From: Armigeres subalbatus | Lineage: Eukaryota > Arthropoda > Insecta > Diptera > Culicidae | Assembly: GCF_024139115.2 (NCBI RefSeq) | Contig: NC_085141.1 | Coordinates: 370,163,925-370,227,924, forward strand | Direction of reading: 5' to 3' | DNA length: 64,000 bases | Shown: piece after piece, positions 32,562 through 45,359 of the stretch | Position numbering within the stretch: position 1 is the first letter of the stretch | Layout: each line of letters starts with the position of its first letter | Made by a program: the position numbers and the translations under genes | The notes under the pieces: model-generated | What the model was told of the DNA's origin: nothing | The model's input: the letters and a program-made list of their open reading frames with translations, nothing else | Database searches by the model: none

Positions 32562-35500
32562 TTCGGAATCGCAAGCAAACCTAGTCAGATAAAGAAAAAT
32601 CCAAAACTGGTGTCGTTTTGTCGGTGGTTTGAACGAAGTTGGGAATTCCAAATTTGAATAAATATGATCGATGACTCGAATTGCTATTAGCCTTATTGGA
32701 ATTGCTATTAGACACAAAACCTTTACCACTACCTCCTGCAATCAATAATTTGAGCAAAAACAAAATTCTCGGAATTCAGTCAAATGCTCGATTATGGATG
32801 GAGTCCCTTAAGAACAAGCCTCACGAAATCCAAAACTAAATGCACTCGGGTTTTCATCGTCTTGTTCTGAAGGAATCCTTTATATATTCAATTGTTTTTT
32901 TTTGTAACAGGTTTCGGAAAACTCTGAAAAACTGGTCTATTCGGCAGTTAAAATTAAGACCAACGCATATAAGATATTGATGTGAAAATTATGAAATATT
33001 CATTATATGCCTTAGATTATTCAACATACATCTTTGAACAAACAACTATTTGAATCAGTTATTAAACTAAATAACAAAATTGTTCTTATAGCGTAATTCT
33101 TAACTTCAGTGCCTCCTATAGGCTGGCACCCTTGATGATGACCAATCACACGCTACTGCGCAGACTGCACGATATTATTTTAAATCAACAAATGCGTAAT
33201 TTCATTTCTAATAAAAACATTGAAGAGGTATGTAGAAAACTGAATACGCATTCATTGTTTCAGAATGGTATTGCGTAGTAAACGTATATCGAATATATTC
33301 AACGGGGCAGCCGAAATTTTTTGATAAGATGATGTTTGCTGTTAATTAAAATTTGTTTCGAAATCCCGCGGAGTTTCGTTTCATTTTGTTAAATCCTAGT
33401 TCTTGCCGACGAAATTTTTGGAATTTAACTAAACGGAGGGAAATCAAAAGAAATCAGATCTCACTATGCTTAAATTCCGCGGAATTTCGTTTCGATTCAC
33501 TTGGAACGATTTTTTTTTTTCGATATACCGCATATCCTTAATAGCAACATAAAACCGCGCATCCTCGCCCTTCATATAAATTATCTTTGTCGATCAGTCA
33601 AGATCAGTCATCATATTTCCACACTCTCAAATGCGTCCACTGGGTTTCCACTGCGTCTGAAGATGTCACAAACAGTTGAGAGTGCCACCTCCCTCGAGTC
33701 AGCCTTGAAAGTGATGAACTTTTCGGCCACGACGATGGACGATCACCGTCCAACACCACGGCGATGATGGACTGGGACAGTGCATAATTTGCCGTTTGTG
33801 AGATTGGGTACTTTAAAAACGATAATACAGCAGCACATTTGAAAAAAAAAACCCACCGCCACAGAGAGTGACGTACGCGCCGCCGTTGTCACCGAAGGAA
33901 CGCTTAACCTTTCGGTTGAAAATCCTGCGCGCGGTTATGGGGCAGCGAGCAGACTGCACACTCTGACTGAGTGAAGGGAGAGCTGCAGAATGAGACACCA
34001 GAAAATGCAGTAAACATAAACAAATAGTTGGCATTCCCTAGACGGGACCTCGTCCGCGTGCATGTGTCCCAGTTGCCACTCCTTCGTCAATGTATGTTTT
34101 CGTGGCTTTGCCCTGGCACAGTGGGATAAACCCAGTCGCAGATTTTGTCGATATTTTTAACTAAAATGTGCAATAGGTATTTGCTGGATTTCCTTTCCTT
34201 ACATACCTACTTGTGGAATCTTTCAAATTGGTCAATAAATTACACTACAGGAAACCGATAACAAAAATTACTTCCTACGTCTTATTTTTTTTAGGTATTT
34301 AGCGTCGACGATAGCTAGTGGATTTTCGTCAACTCGTACAATAATCACACTGGTTAATTTGGACATATTCTACTCGCCGATCCCGCTATGCGTAACATTA
34401 TCCACCGTAAACACGAGACGGAGGAGACTCAACAGTTACTCGCATCACCGACTAGCAGCGATTCAAATGAACAATAAAAATGAATGCAACTGAAAGACCC
34501 ACCGAGCCAACGGTCCCACAAAAAAGTACTCCCAGGAATGCGTCTGCCCTACTACTGCCGCCGTTGTTGTTCGTTTGAGCTCGAGAATTGTTGTTGCTGC
34601 TGCTGATGTGGTGACCGAGCTGAGCGCATCAGGCACTGTGCGGTTCGTCTCGTCGGTAAACATTTGGTGTTCCAATCCAACAACTGCCATCCGAGAATCA
34701 ACCATGTAGTAGCAGACAGCCGCAGAAACGCAATGCCAGCAATTTCCGTTCGGCCCGTCCCCCGAAACGGAGCGTGCGGATGATCGAAGGTATCAGGATC
34801 GAGACGATGCATCGACGACAACGACGCCGACATCAATGCTGATGATGGGGCTGTCCCCCTGTACTAGATGTGCATTTAGCGGTCGTAAAAATAGCCGACG
34901 ACATGTTGTATGGGACAAATTGATTGTTTTGCTGGTGTGGCGTGATTTTCGGTTTTGGCGGGCTGCATGGTTTCACTGAAAGCAATCTGATAGCTTGAGA
35001 AGTCGAGATATGAGGGATGGCACTTTTAACTTGTCAATTGATGAAATTTGAAAGTACAGAAAATCATAAACATAGTGAATCCTGCTAGTGCTCTGCTCTC
35101 ATAGAAGAGACACACATATGCAACTCTTTGTACAGACTTTCTTCTACCTTCCCATGCAACCTTTCCGTTTTAACACCCATGTGATTATTTTCATCTCTTT
35201 AATGTTGCACTTTCACAAGGAGTATGGATATGAAGCAGTGAACGAATTTATTTTAAGAAATATATTTTTGTATACATAATTCCAAAGTTTCTTTCCCTTA
35301 AAAAATGGGGCTTGTGACGTAAAATTAAAACAAAAAATGACTGAGATTTAAATTAAATTCTTTTGATGTCCATATTGTTAGCCGCTACATGATCTGATTT
35401 TAATCAATTTCGTTCGCCTACAAAATGCAACCATTTCTTGTGAACTCTACAAACCAACTTCGAGCCTTAAAACGCTTTCTCACAACGAATCATAAAGCAA

Positions 35501-36575
35501 AAAATTACTATCATAAATGTAAATGACCGTTTCGCGTACACGTCTAAATAATACGCATATTCGGTTTCCCAGGCATCGTAGGTTCTGCTCACAGTTGCAT
35601 CTAATTCCTGCTGCGATTGTCTTTGCTGATCGAGCGGACAGCAATGCTACCGACGCACGGCGAGGGCTGAAAATATTTGATTTTCATTCATATTTTGTCG
35701 AGTTTTACGATTTGTGGCGTGTCGCCCAGCCATTGCTGGGTTTCCCAGTTTGGCAACTTGACGCTGAGATCGAATGATATAAAGTGGATTTCTGGCAGAA
35801 CAGTTGACAGGCGTTAGCAATATCCTCACATACAATAATTAAATTAATAAAAAAAAACAATATTAGTACGGAAATGAGTGTCACATGTCTCCTTTTTAAC
35901 GGTCGATGTCGTTTTATATGTTCAGTCTATAGGTCGAGTATGGACTGTTCCATTTAGCTGTCTGAGCTTCAAATTTTCTACAAAATTAGTGAAAAAGATA
36001 TAAACAATATGAATATTAAATATTTGAGCGGAAAAGTAATGTAACATGTAAAACGAACAAGAACAACAATGAATCGATTGTGGACTTGTGATGTTTTCGG
36101 AAAACACACTAACATTTGCCGCGTCGTCGTCGGCAGTGGTATGGTGCCTCAATTGCTCATTATGGCACTGTTTACCGCCCTCCGGCGGAATTCCCCGCCA
36201 TCAGACAGACCATCAGGGACGCCGGCCGCTATGGCCCGTTACGATGCAATGAACGTCGCGCTACGGTTGCAATTTGTTTGTGTTGTTTTTGTTGCCGCTT
36301 TTGTTATTGTTATTGCCTGTTTTGTTGACGTGCGAAATGGGCACTTGCTGTTGGCTGTTGGTGGTAGAATTGCCACTCCCGTAAAAAAGAGATATTATTT
36401 AAGAAAAACTTTATAGCAGCGGAGTTATAAAGTTCTGCAAAAAGAAAAATAATGGAACAAATTATCTAGGATATTCCATTAATTGAGATTGTTCAATTAA
36501 CTTGTACTATTAACTAAGCCACTTAGCTCTTTTTCCGTAATGCTGGGTAGCACCTTTACGTGGTGCATTACGGAG
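32562..36575. other. Long interval without identified genes
   Basis: I see no convincing exon, RNA gene or complete transposon. At 33,362-33,500 the palindrome-like motif TCCGCGGAATTTCGTTTC occurs twice. 33,850-34,100 and 34,460-34,870 are less AT-rich and hold overlapping frames on the minus strand (for example 34,463-34,836) without motifs; they could be single-copy regulatory or exonic DNA. 36,069-36,416 has a 115-codon frame with a hydrophobic stretch but no other support. Confidence 0.4.
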
Positions 36576-36582
36576 TAAGATC

Positions 36583-36830
36583 TACCAACCACAGCTGCTT
36601 AGAAGCTCTTTTCGGTACTCAAAGCTTCAATACCCATTCAATTACATCCATTACACCTCCCTGGAGGTCAACGAATATGGTAAGATAGTTATGAGATATT
36701 CTGGGCAATTCAAACTGTCATTGAGTTCGGGACTTGAGATCTACAGCTGCTTAGAAACTCTTTTCGGTACGCAATGCTTCAGTATCCGTTCAATTATATC
36801 CACTACACCTCCCCAAGCAGCTCGCGCAAC
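36583..36830. repeat. Tandem pair, ~170-bp unit (GAGATCTACAGCTGCTTAG family)
   Basis: Landmarks CAGCTGCTTAGAA, CTCTTTTCGGTAC, TTCAATTA(C/T)ATCCA and TACACCTCCC occur twice, at about 36,590 and 36,745. The family recurs at 38,361-38,645. Confidence 0.8.
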
Positions 36831-36841
36831 ATCTTTCAAAT

Positions 36842-38117
36842 AGGGTAAATGATATATTTTGGACATGTACATATTTTGGACAAGTCTGAGCTTCTTCGAT
36901 CAATTTTAGATAATGTGTAGGAATTTTTTTATCGAAAGTATGATCATTGCATACTTTTACCTCAACTCTAGCGGCTCCTGATGAGAATTCACAAATCAAC
37001 TATTATTTATCGTTAAAATTATCTAAAATGTAAAGCTTTCTACCAAAGTGCCTGCTGGACGCCAGTATGCAGGAGAACATGCATTATAGGACTCTTCGTA
37101 ACATGCACCTGAAACACGTTTAAATTGGTTCAAACGGCAATCATGAGGTCCTGCGGCCAAAGTTTGATTGTAATTGAGATACGAACATATTCCAATCGCT
37201 TAACATGAACTTGAGACGGATGAAAAAGGAGTGACCAAAATGAAGTTATGTTTTTATGCATCAGACATTTATTGGTCACCCCATGTACAGTAGATGGATG
37301 AACAATTAATTGCCAACTTTCAGGCTGTTTTCAATGATATCGATAAGATTGCGAAACAATGTTAATTTCTGGTTTAATCTATGTCAGTTAAGCAAATAAA
37401 TGCATTTAAATGAATGTGGGTACGTGTAGGTAAGTCATACCATTGAGATCTGTAGGTGGCCATTTTTAAATAAGGAGAAAATGACTCTGTCCAAAATATA
37501 TTCATTTTCCATGTCGAAATTATATATTTGATGTCCAAAAAGAAAATATTTCAGTTCGCAGTATATCACAGTTTACACCTAGTAAACGTAATTTACTCAA
37601 AAATTGGGTAATGGAGACACAAGACTAATCATAGGTTATGTATTTGGATGACCCTAGTGGTTTTCAATTGGTTTATACTATTCAATCTCGATATATTTTC
37701 TAATGAATGTCCTGCGCTTGTCCAAGATACATCATTCCTAGGTGTTTGTTCCTTATAAATTGCATTGAAGACACTGGCAAAACATCGAGTCACATTAAAG
37801 CCACTTCCCAGTTTTAGAAAACACAATGTTTCATTTCCGTTTTAGTTGGGTCGCAATATTCTACCCATCTGACTTCTTGGGTGGTTTGAAATTCGATGTG
37901 TTTCATATCAGAAACAAAACAGATAAGTTGCAGAATTAATAACACTTCGGTTCATTGCTGTTATGACAATGTTTCTGATATGTAGCAAAACACTTAGAGC
38001 TCAGCTGAGCAGTATTTTATTTTGACAGTCCCCTGCATGCTCCGTATAAGGTACAATAAAGTTACAAATGACTTTGTTGTTTATGTAGTGCACTTGTAGC
38101 AGAATCTCCAAATGGAA
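36842..38117. other. Unannotated interval with weak inverted ends
   Basis: AATGATATATTTTGGACATG (36,846) and a diverged complement near 37,490 could be ends of an old element. GAGTGACCAA/TTGGTCACCC (37,231 and 37,272) forms a small stem. No genes. Confidence 0.35.
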
Positions 38118-38190
38118 TTGATGGTGTGATGGTTATAGTAGAAGGTTGCAAATCTCAAGGCCCATGGTTCAATTCCCGGTTGGTTTTTAT
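38118..38190 (+). repeat. tRNA-like relic
   Basis: ATGGTGTGATGGTTATAGTA resembles box A and GGTTCAATTCCCGG a box B, about 45 bp apart. It is probably a worn SINE head. Confidence 0.4.
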
Positions 38191-38360
38191 GTTTTTATTT
38201 TCATTGTAGCCGCAAGATGTTGCAAATAGGCTTTACCTCTTGCGCTTTTTGTATCACGAAGGAGTTCCAAATACGACGCGTTGTGCATAAGTTAGACCTT
38301 TAGTAAGTCACACCACAGTTGTTGTTACTCTCTAAGAAACAAGAGGTGTTGTTTGGGTCC

Positions 38361-38645
38361 CAGGAGGTCAACGGATATCGTAAGATAATTTTAAGATATT
38401 CTGGGTAATCCAAACTATCCTTGAGTTCGGGACTTGAGATCTACAGCTGATTAGTAGCTCTTTTCGGTACTCAAAGCTTTAACATTCGTTTAACAACATC
38501 CGTTCAACTACATCCATTACCCCTCCCGGGGGGTCAACGAAAATGGTAAGATAGTTTTGAGATATTCTAGGCAATCCAAACTGCTTGAGTTCGGGACTTC
38601 AAATCTGTAGCTGTTTAGAAGTTTCGTTATTCAAAGCCTCAATAT
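38361..38645. repeat. Second tandem block of the 36.6-kb family
   Basis: Two units with GAGGTCAACG...GGTAAGATA, GAGATATTCT, TTGAGTTCGGGACTT, CAGCTG and TTTAACAACATCC landmarks. Confidence 0.8.
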
Positions 38646-38649
38646 GGTC

Positions 38650-39300
38650 GGGGTTCTGCCAAAACGCACCAAGCGGCTTTTGGACTAACTTTTGGTATTT
38701 TGACCGTAAATGGAAAACGGAATTCACGGTTTGAATTTCATTTCATACGTACATTTATTATAGAGTGCGTGATTTCTCTTGTTTCGGAAGCAGAACGACC
38801 GCGCGATCGGCCGAAATATTGTGTTCTGCATTGCGCAGCAGAACGAGTTAATAAAGTTAATCAGTTCAGTACGCGTTTTCTCGTGTTTTAGATTCTCCAG
38901 TAATCAGAACGATCGGACGGTTGTCAAAATTTAGTTTTGCTTTGTGCGGAAAGCAAAACGATCGGCCGGTCACCGAAATTTTGTTTTGCTTTATGCGGGT
39001 AAGTAGGTTCAGAAAATGAAAATTTAGTTCGCATCCGTGTAGTGCGGCCGATAATTAAAACATTTAGCGTTTTTCGATTGTTGATGTTTCAAATCAAACT
39101 ACATGCTATAAACGGCAGACCTTTTACAAAACGAACCCTGCCACACTCCCTACCTCTTATATCCAACATCCCAGTGATTTCTCGTGGAAGTGCAGATGAC
39201 TCGTCGGCTTCTATCAAAGCGAGTATCACGTCAACAATTTCCTACCTATACTTTAATTGATTATGATGTAATTATTTTTGGGTCACCAGTTCTTACACAT
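38650..39300. other. Unannotated interval
   Basis: Begins with TCTGCCAAAACGCACCAAGC, a diverged complement of which lies near 41,010. CGATCGGACGG/CGATCGGCCGGTCACC motifs repeat at 38,800-38,980. Frames at 38,700 and 39,042 are short and without motifs. Confidence 0.35.
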
Positions 39301-39760
39301 TGAAGATGATGTTAGTCCCAAACATCAGTTGTAGATCACAAGTTCTGACTTTAAGAATTTCTTAAAACCATCTCACCATGTCTCTTGATCTTCACAAATA
39401 TATTATGGATATAGTTGAACATATATCCAAGCTTGAAGCGATGAAAAAAGCTAGAGTGGTGGCTGTAGATCGCAAGCTCTGAACTCATGGACTGTTTGGA
39501 TGACCTGGAACATCCCAAAAACATCTTACCATGTCTAATTGTCTTCTGGAGTATGTTATGGACATGGTTGAATACATATCCAAGATTCTAGTGTCGAAAA
39601 AATCTAGTGTCATGGGTGTAGATAGCAAGTTCTGTACTCAAGGACAGTTTGGATGACCCAGGATATCTTAAAACCATCTGAAAAAGCTCGTATCGCTTGT
39701 TCTGGACTCAAGGGCAGTTTGGATGATCTAGTACATCCCGAAAAAATATGTTTCAACTTG
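39300..39760. repeat. Tandem array, ~170-bp units
   Basis: About three units share ATATATTATGGA(T/C)AT, ATATCCAAG, GTAGAT(C/A)GCAAG, GACAGTTTGGATGAC and CATCTTACCATGTCT-like landmarks. They are related in style to, but distinct from, the 36.6-kb family. Confidence 0.7.
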
Positions 39761-39820
39761 TTTTGCCAGTTCTCCATTGTTAATCACGAAAAAAATGGAT
39801 CATATCAAATTCACTGCTAC

Positions 39821-40055
39821 GGATCTGTCTCAATTGGATGATTAAACTCAAATTAAACTTAAAAGTGACAGTTCAATAATTATCGAATAACCCTGCTGGA
39901 TGAGCAGGATTACTTTTGACAGAATCATTTTTGATCTATGTCTTATTGGAATTGCTGGGTAGCACGCAGCTATTCTTATGGCCGGGTGATTTTTAAATTT
40001 TCGAACTGTCAGTTTTAAGTAAAATTAAATTTGATTCGGGAAATGAGACAGAGCC
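39821..40055. mobile_element. MITE with GG(A/C)TCTGTCTCA termini
   Basis: Left GGATCTGTCTCAATT and right AATGAGACAGAGCC are inverted. Further in, AAAGTGACAGTTC pairs with GAACTGTCAGTTT. About 235 bp, no target duplication recognised. Confidence 0.65.
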
Positions 40056-40870
40056 TTAATACCGCTTGGAAAAATTTTGGCCTGAAAGGAATAAATTACT
40101 AAAGGACATTTTGGTTTTCTTTCATGAGACAAAAAAGTGAGCAAACAACAACGGTTCCGTTTCCGCAATAAAGAATTATGAAGGCTGTTTTTGTCGTTAG
40201 CAAGAGGTTTATTTGCCTCCTTTGGATCTAATCAATGAATACTTTGGAAAAGAAAAGCATTATATAATATAATACTTTGTATACAAAGAATATATTATGT
40301 AGAGAAGCATTACTGACTACAGGTAGTATGTTTCGAATGAGAACTTAAATCTTCTGGTCAGCAATATGTACAGTACAATATACCACAATAGGAAAACATG
40401 TGTTTCTTTCATTATTCTAAAAAAACACTCCAACAATGCCGAAGCCAGCGTTGAATGGGCAACATCGTCCATTCAACAGGAATCCTCCATGACCCTGGAG
40501 TCCAAACTTTTTTGGATGGTATATTCTGTATCTGTATCAAAAATATCAAGAACTGTCAGCGAAGAAGATCTTGTATCCATTCCGAACATTCAAAGTACAG
40601 GGGACGATAATCTAGCTAAATTGTCTTCGGCCAATATGCACTATTGGAAGAAGTTCCTCTCAAAGGCGCCTGTTTCTTCAAAAGTCTGCCTTACTGCCTC
40701 ATTCACATGTTCAGGACATAGCTCTTAGATTCGGATCAAATTACTTCTCGCGTGAGTGCAGTATTTGCATAGGCAGTTAAATAACTTGAGAGGTCCTGGA
40801 AAATGCAAAAATATTACTGTTTTAATTTCCTTCAGCTAGATAGTGTAGGTGAATAAACAGAAACTTGTTG
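40056..40870. other. Unannotated interval
   Basis: A 120-codon plus frame at 40,366-40,728 is Ser-rich with no motif and no codon signal I can judge. Otherwise AT-rich sequence without matched repeats. Confidence 0.35.
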
Positions 40871-40874
40871 AGAT

Positions 40875-40972
40875 TAGTGTCGATTAGCGTCAATTACAGT
40901 CCTGCGTCGTCGGAAGCAGTTACTGTCAGAATTATGTAAAGCATCCTCCATTATGGTGAACGTGGAAAGCTG
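40875..40972. mobile_element. Orphan terminus of the 9483-11,531 family
   Basis: Aligns to the right terminus of the 2-kb element: TTAGCGTCAATTACAG, GGAAGCAGTTACTGTCA, CATTATGG and AACGTGGAAAGCTGG. The opposite end was not found. Confidence 0.75.
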
Positions 40973-41208
40973 GTTATGAGGGATTTTATGAGTTAGGCCA
41001 TTTTGCTCCGTTGGTGCGTTTTGCGCTGCTCTCCTCTATTAATGTTCATACCCGAAAGAAAAGTTTCTCTGGGGTATGGGTTCTTCAGTTCACGGAGGTG
41101 AGCGTAGGTTGAGTTGCTATAATTTTTCGTCATATAGCTATGAACAGAAGGAGACGCATGGTGCAGCAACACATCACATCACTCGGATCATGCGTTATGA
41201 ACCTATAT

Positions 41209-41372
41209 CTTCTTCTTCTTATTGGCATTATATCCCCCTCTAGGACATTGCAGCCTTGCGGCTTAGTATTCATTAAACACTTCCACAATTGTTAGCTGCG
41301 TGGTTTCTATACACGATGATACTTTTATGCCCAGGGAAGTTGAGACAATTTCCAACCCGAAAATTTCCTAGA
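41209..41372 (-). repeat. SINE copy 2 (Feilai-like), headless
   Basis: The body matches copy 1 (TATCCCC...CAGCTT, CACTTCCACAA, ACACGATGATACTTTTATG) but the tRNA-like head is missing. It stops at ...CTAGACCGAACC. Confidence 0.75.
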
Positions 41373-41388
41373 CCGAACCGACTCAGTA

Positions 41389-41540
41389 CGTCAAGTCAAG
41401 TACGAGACACTGAAGACGGCCTTCCAGTTGAGGTCGAAATACGTACCAGTAAAGATTACAACGTGGCAGAATTAAATGGAATAGTTCTAGACTCGGCTTA
41501 TGATAGGTGGAGATATTCCGATAAGAGCTTATTATGATTT
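41389..41540. mobile_element. Partial hairpin MITE (ACGAGACACTGAAGAC family)
   Basis: Shares AAGTACGAGACACTGAAGAC, GAGGTCGAAATACGTA and the worn right arm with 47,487-47,706. The left arm is missing. Confidence 0.65.
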
Positions 41541-42470
41541 TCTTAATCTCATGATGTTTATAAATTGAACATTCAAGAATCATTTTCAACGGATAATTTC
41601 TCCTACATTATGGAACATTAATTTTTTCGATCCTCGATGTTGTTGTTTTCAATTTTTTTTTCTAAAGGTTGTGTAAAATGATCGTTGCCTGGTCGTCGTC
41701 GTTATTGGATTTGATGGGCCGGCACGACGGTGGGAACAAAGCTCGTAAAATTTTGCAGTGCTGCAAAAGGAGACTGCGCCTCTGGAAGCTATTAGCCGAA
41801 CCGTCGTCGTCGTTGTCGGTTGGTGGCTTCTTCGGGTAATTCAACTTTTCTTCAATTAATTGATACTGCAAAACGGCACGGAATAATTCTATTAAGTACA
41901 ATTAGGTTGTACGTACGGAATAGATTGAATTTATTAAGCTCGAGATAAATTTTATTCTAATTTATTTTTACGCTCAATGGAAAGTTGAAGCAGAACTAAC
42001 TGTACAAATACGTACTTCGATCTGAACAGAGGAGCACATTCAAAGTCTCGTACTTGAACCGAGTTTCGACCCTATCGCAGTTGGATCAGGCTTCCAACTC
42101 TTCCAAAAAACAAATGTCTCAACGCTACAACTTTTGCCATTTAGAGATGAGGCAGTCTAGGGCTGTAAATCTCTATATAAAGATACAAAAAAAAACCTTT
42201 GCCATGGTAGAAAACAAAACTTTAAATAACACATTCCACTAAAAATCTCAAAATAATTTTCTTACCAGAAAAATGGCTAGAAGAGAAACCAATCGTGCGC
42301 GTGCCAAAAAGAATGAATTTTTTACCCAATAAAGAAATGGGGTGAGTTGGCGTAAATCGTGTGTCTAAAAATTGGGGCCGAGCAGTGAAAACTTTCAAAC
42401 CAGCAGGAAAAAAGCAAAACCAACCCAAGTCATTCAGACCAATAAGTCGACTTTGTTCATATTTAAAAAT
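41541..42470. other. Unannotated interval
   Basis: Non-coding. GTCTCGTACTTGAACCGAG (42,042) and CATTCCACTAAAAATC (42,231) may be scraps of the hairpin MITE family. Frames around 41,662-41,901 and 42,222-42,428 have no motifs. Confidence 0.35.
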
Positions 42471-42471
42471 T

Positions 42472-42800
42472 GTGGAGACATTTTAGTGGCTACCGCTTCT
42501 GCCTTATAAGCAGGAGGTCGTGGGTTTAATTCCAGCCTCGTCCCATTCCTACTTTGTATTTCTATCCTAGTTCTTTCTGTGTTTCACGTTCTACCAAAAC
42601 GATTCGTACTGTTATAAATTTCCACACAATCCCAAAACCTCCCGTGGTACCTATGAGAGGTCGTAGAGTTCTCTGCATCTTTTTAAAGTAGGTGTCCTAC
42701 TAACCATCCTTCCCCTTCCTCAGCATTCGTAAGAACGTGGCCAGGACAGATCTCGACTATTGGAGAGTGCATTGCTTCCATCTAAGAGATAGTGATTAGT
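42472..42800 (+). repeat. tRNA-derived SINE (GCAGGAGGTCGTGGG family)
   Basis: Head: TTAGTGGCTACCGCTTCTGC (box A region), then GGAGGTCGTGGGTTTAATTC (box B region). The body contains TTTCTGTGTTTCACGTTCTA and ACAATCCCAAAACCTCCCGT. The body recurs inverted at 43,150-43,320 and 46,555-46,680. Confidence 0.75.
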
Positions 42801-42909
42801 CCCAAATCAATATCAGTGGTAACGGATAGAAGTGATGCTACTCTCATACAATAGTCCAGGCTTGTACCACCTACGAATTTGTGCGAATTGCTCAATGCTA
42901 ATGCTAATG

Positions 42910-43060
42910 CTAAAAATAATAATTTGAGGGGACAAAATAAAATTTCGGGAAATTTTGAGGGTTTTCAAATTATTCTTTAACAAATCCGAAGAGTTTTTTT
43001 TATTTTTCTCATTGGAATATACCCTCTCCCCCTTGACCTTCCGGTGACCAGCAGGACACA
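42910..43060. repeat. Second copy of the 16.4-kb dispersed repeat
   Basis: Shares GGGACAAAATAAAATT, TTTTCAAA, ATTCTTTAACAAATCCG and CCCTTGACCTTCCGG(T)GACCAG with 16,435-16,600. Confidence 0.7.
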
Positions 43061-43149
43061 ACAACGTGTATAAAAATTAAACTAAAATTAGGTTAGAACG
43101 GTTTAAACATTAAGTTTAAACTAAATTGAAATAAACTGAAACCGTCTGT

Positions 43150-43320
43150 CGCCACGTCCTTGCGAATGCTGAGGAAAGGGAAAGATGGTCAGTTGAACAC
43201 CTACTCAAGAAGGATGCAGAGAAATCTACGACCTCTCGTAGATGTCACGGGAGGTTTTGGGATTGTGTAGAAGTTTATAACCTTCCGGGACTCGCACCGT
43301 TGTAAAAAGTACAACACATT
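43150..43320 (-). repeat. SINE body, inverted, at the left edge of the satellite block
   Basis: Reverse complement of about 42,600-42,760. It ends with ACTCGCACCGTTGTAAAAAG and TACAACA. Confidence 0.7.
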
Positions 43321-43569
43321 GAGTAGAAATGAGATAGCTTTTTAGTCAGTTGACCAATTTGCACCAAACCATCATGTATTCCTCAAAAAAAATAGTTCTT
43401 CATCAATTGAAAAGATAATAAGAGTGATTCGATAGAAGGCTTGTGTTAATATAGCTAAATAAAAGGCTCAGGTGCACTGGGAAAAGTGACCAGTAATGAA
43501 TTATGTATTTATTTATTTCATTAACAATTCATCCTAAAGTAACGAGATTTTTTCTATATCATTTCTGAT

Positions 43570-44760
43570 AATAACCTTGGAGTTAATTCGCAGTAGGTGG
43601 CCACCAGGCGGCCTTCCGGAAAATCCGGAACGTCCGTAAAAATGGTCATTTTGTGAAGCTCGTCCTAGAGCAGCACCATTTTTTCTAAACCATTCCTGAT
43701 GGTGATTTTGGAGATATTCCACAATTCTTACTCTGCTATCACTGTGGGTGGCCACCAGACGGGCCTCCTTATAATCCGGAACGTTCGTAAAAATGGTCAT
43801 TCTGGAAAGTTCGTCCGAGAGCAGCGCAATTTTTTCTATATCCTTTCTAATGATGATTTTAGAGAAATTCCACAGTTCTTACTCTGCTTTAACCGTAGGT
43901 GGCCACCAGACGGCCTTCCTTATAATCCAGAACGTCCGTAAAAATTGTCATTTTGGAATGTTTGTTCTAGAGTAGCGCATTTTTTTTCTAAACCATTTCT
44001 GACAATAACCTTGGAGTTAATTCGCAGTTCCCACTAACCTATGGCCGTAGGTGGCCACCAGACGGCCTTCCGTATAATCCGGAACAACCGTAAAAATGGT
44101 AATTTTGAAAAGTTTATCCTAGAGCAGCGCAATTTTTTGTAAACCATTTCTGACGGCGATATTCGAGTTAATACACAGCTCCTACTCTGCTACGACCGCA
44201 GTGCCCACCAGGTGGCTTTCCGGAAAATCCTGAACGTCCGTAAAAATTGTAATTTTGTGAAGTTCGTCCTAGAGCAGCGCAATTTTTCTAAACCATTTCT
44301 GACGGTGATTTTCGATGAAATTCTCAGTCATTACTCTGCTATGACCGCAGGTGACCACCAGATGGCCTTCGGGATAATCCGGAACGACCGTAAAAATGAT
44401 GATTTTGGAAAGTTTTTCCTAGAGCAGCGCATTTTTTTCTAAACCTTTTCTGACGGTGATCTTGGAGATATTTGAAAGTTTTAATCAGCTATGACTGCAC
44501 GTGGCCACCAGGCGGCCTTCCGAATAATTTGGAAAACCCGTAAAATGGTCATTTTGGATGGTTCGTCCTAGAGTAGCGCAATTTTTGGTGGCGGTCTTAG
44601 TGTTAATTCACAGTTCTTACTCTGCAACGGCCGCAGGTGGCTAACAAACGGCCTTTCCGCAAATCTGGAACATCCGTGAATGGTCGTTTTATACAGTTCG
44701 TCCTAGACCAACGATTTTCTTCTAAACCATTTCTGATAATGACCAGAAAGTTAGTCAATG
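43570..44760. repeat. Satellite array A, ~150-bp period, about 8 units
   Basis: The GGTGGCCACCAG core recurs at about 43,592, 43,745, 43,897, 44,047, 44,201, 44,349, 44,503 and 44,633, spacing 130-154 bp. Each unit also has CTAGAGCAGCGCAATTTTT and AAACCATTTCTGA. Frames through the array are periodic shadows. Confidence 0.9.
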
Positions 44761-45359
44761 CTCTTTACCATCAAATATTGTATAGAGTTTTCCACCTTCG
44801 CCAAAGGTATAATAATAGCCCAAAAATATATGTACTACGCAAACAAATGAATAATGAATTTTATCATAATAATACCTAAATAGTAGTCATTGATGATAAT
44901 AACCACATTAGAAATTCGAGAGATATTGGTCTTATTTGGCCAAAACGAAGCTTTTTCAGCTTAAAAACTTTGTTGGGATGTGATAGGAACGCAAAATACG
45001 GAATTCTAATTGGATGTAAGAAATCAGTTTTTCCTGCATTTCCAATACTAACAGTTACTGTTAGACTAGTCAACTTGAAGGTACAGGATTGAAATGGAAA
45101 CGCTACGGAAATCCATTTCCTGTTCTAGCGCTTGCTGTAATATGAGAAGTATACAAAAAGATACAAATGGGCCTGAGATCGAACCCAAGGCATCCTGTGT
45201 ATGAGGCAGAAACGGTAGTTATATGACACACTTTTCTGAACACATTGGTTTTCTAATCTCAAATAACTGTAAATGACGGCACTTTTAAATATCCTGCGAC
45301 ATCTAACAAAACTGGTTGATCCATATATCACCACCCAGCGGATGTAATCCAAACTAAAC
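44761..45359. other. Spacer between the two satellite arrays
   Basis: Contains a worn minus-strand tRNA-like sequence (about 45,155-45,235, GAGATCGAACCCAAGGCATC). Otherwise AT-rich with no genes. Confidence 0.5.

Noticed and set aside
34117..34150. Another CACAGTG heptamer as a second Transib end
   Set aside because: No ACAAAA-type nonamer at 12 or 23 bp and no partner end or 5-bp duplication.
36069..36416. 115-codon frame with a hydrophobic stretch as a membrane protein gene
   Set aside because: No homology recognised, an alternative frame overlaps it, and one hydrophobic run in mixed sequence is weak evidence.
43699..44879. Small proteins sharing a repeated motif
   Set aside because: They are translations of the ~150-bp satellite in successive frames.
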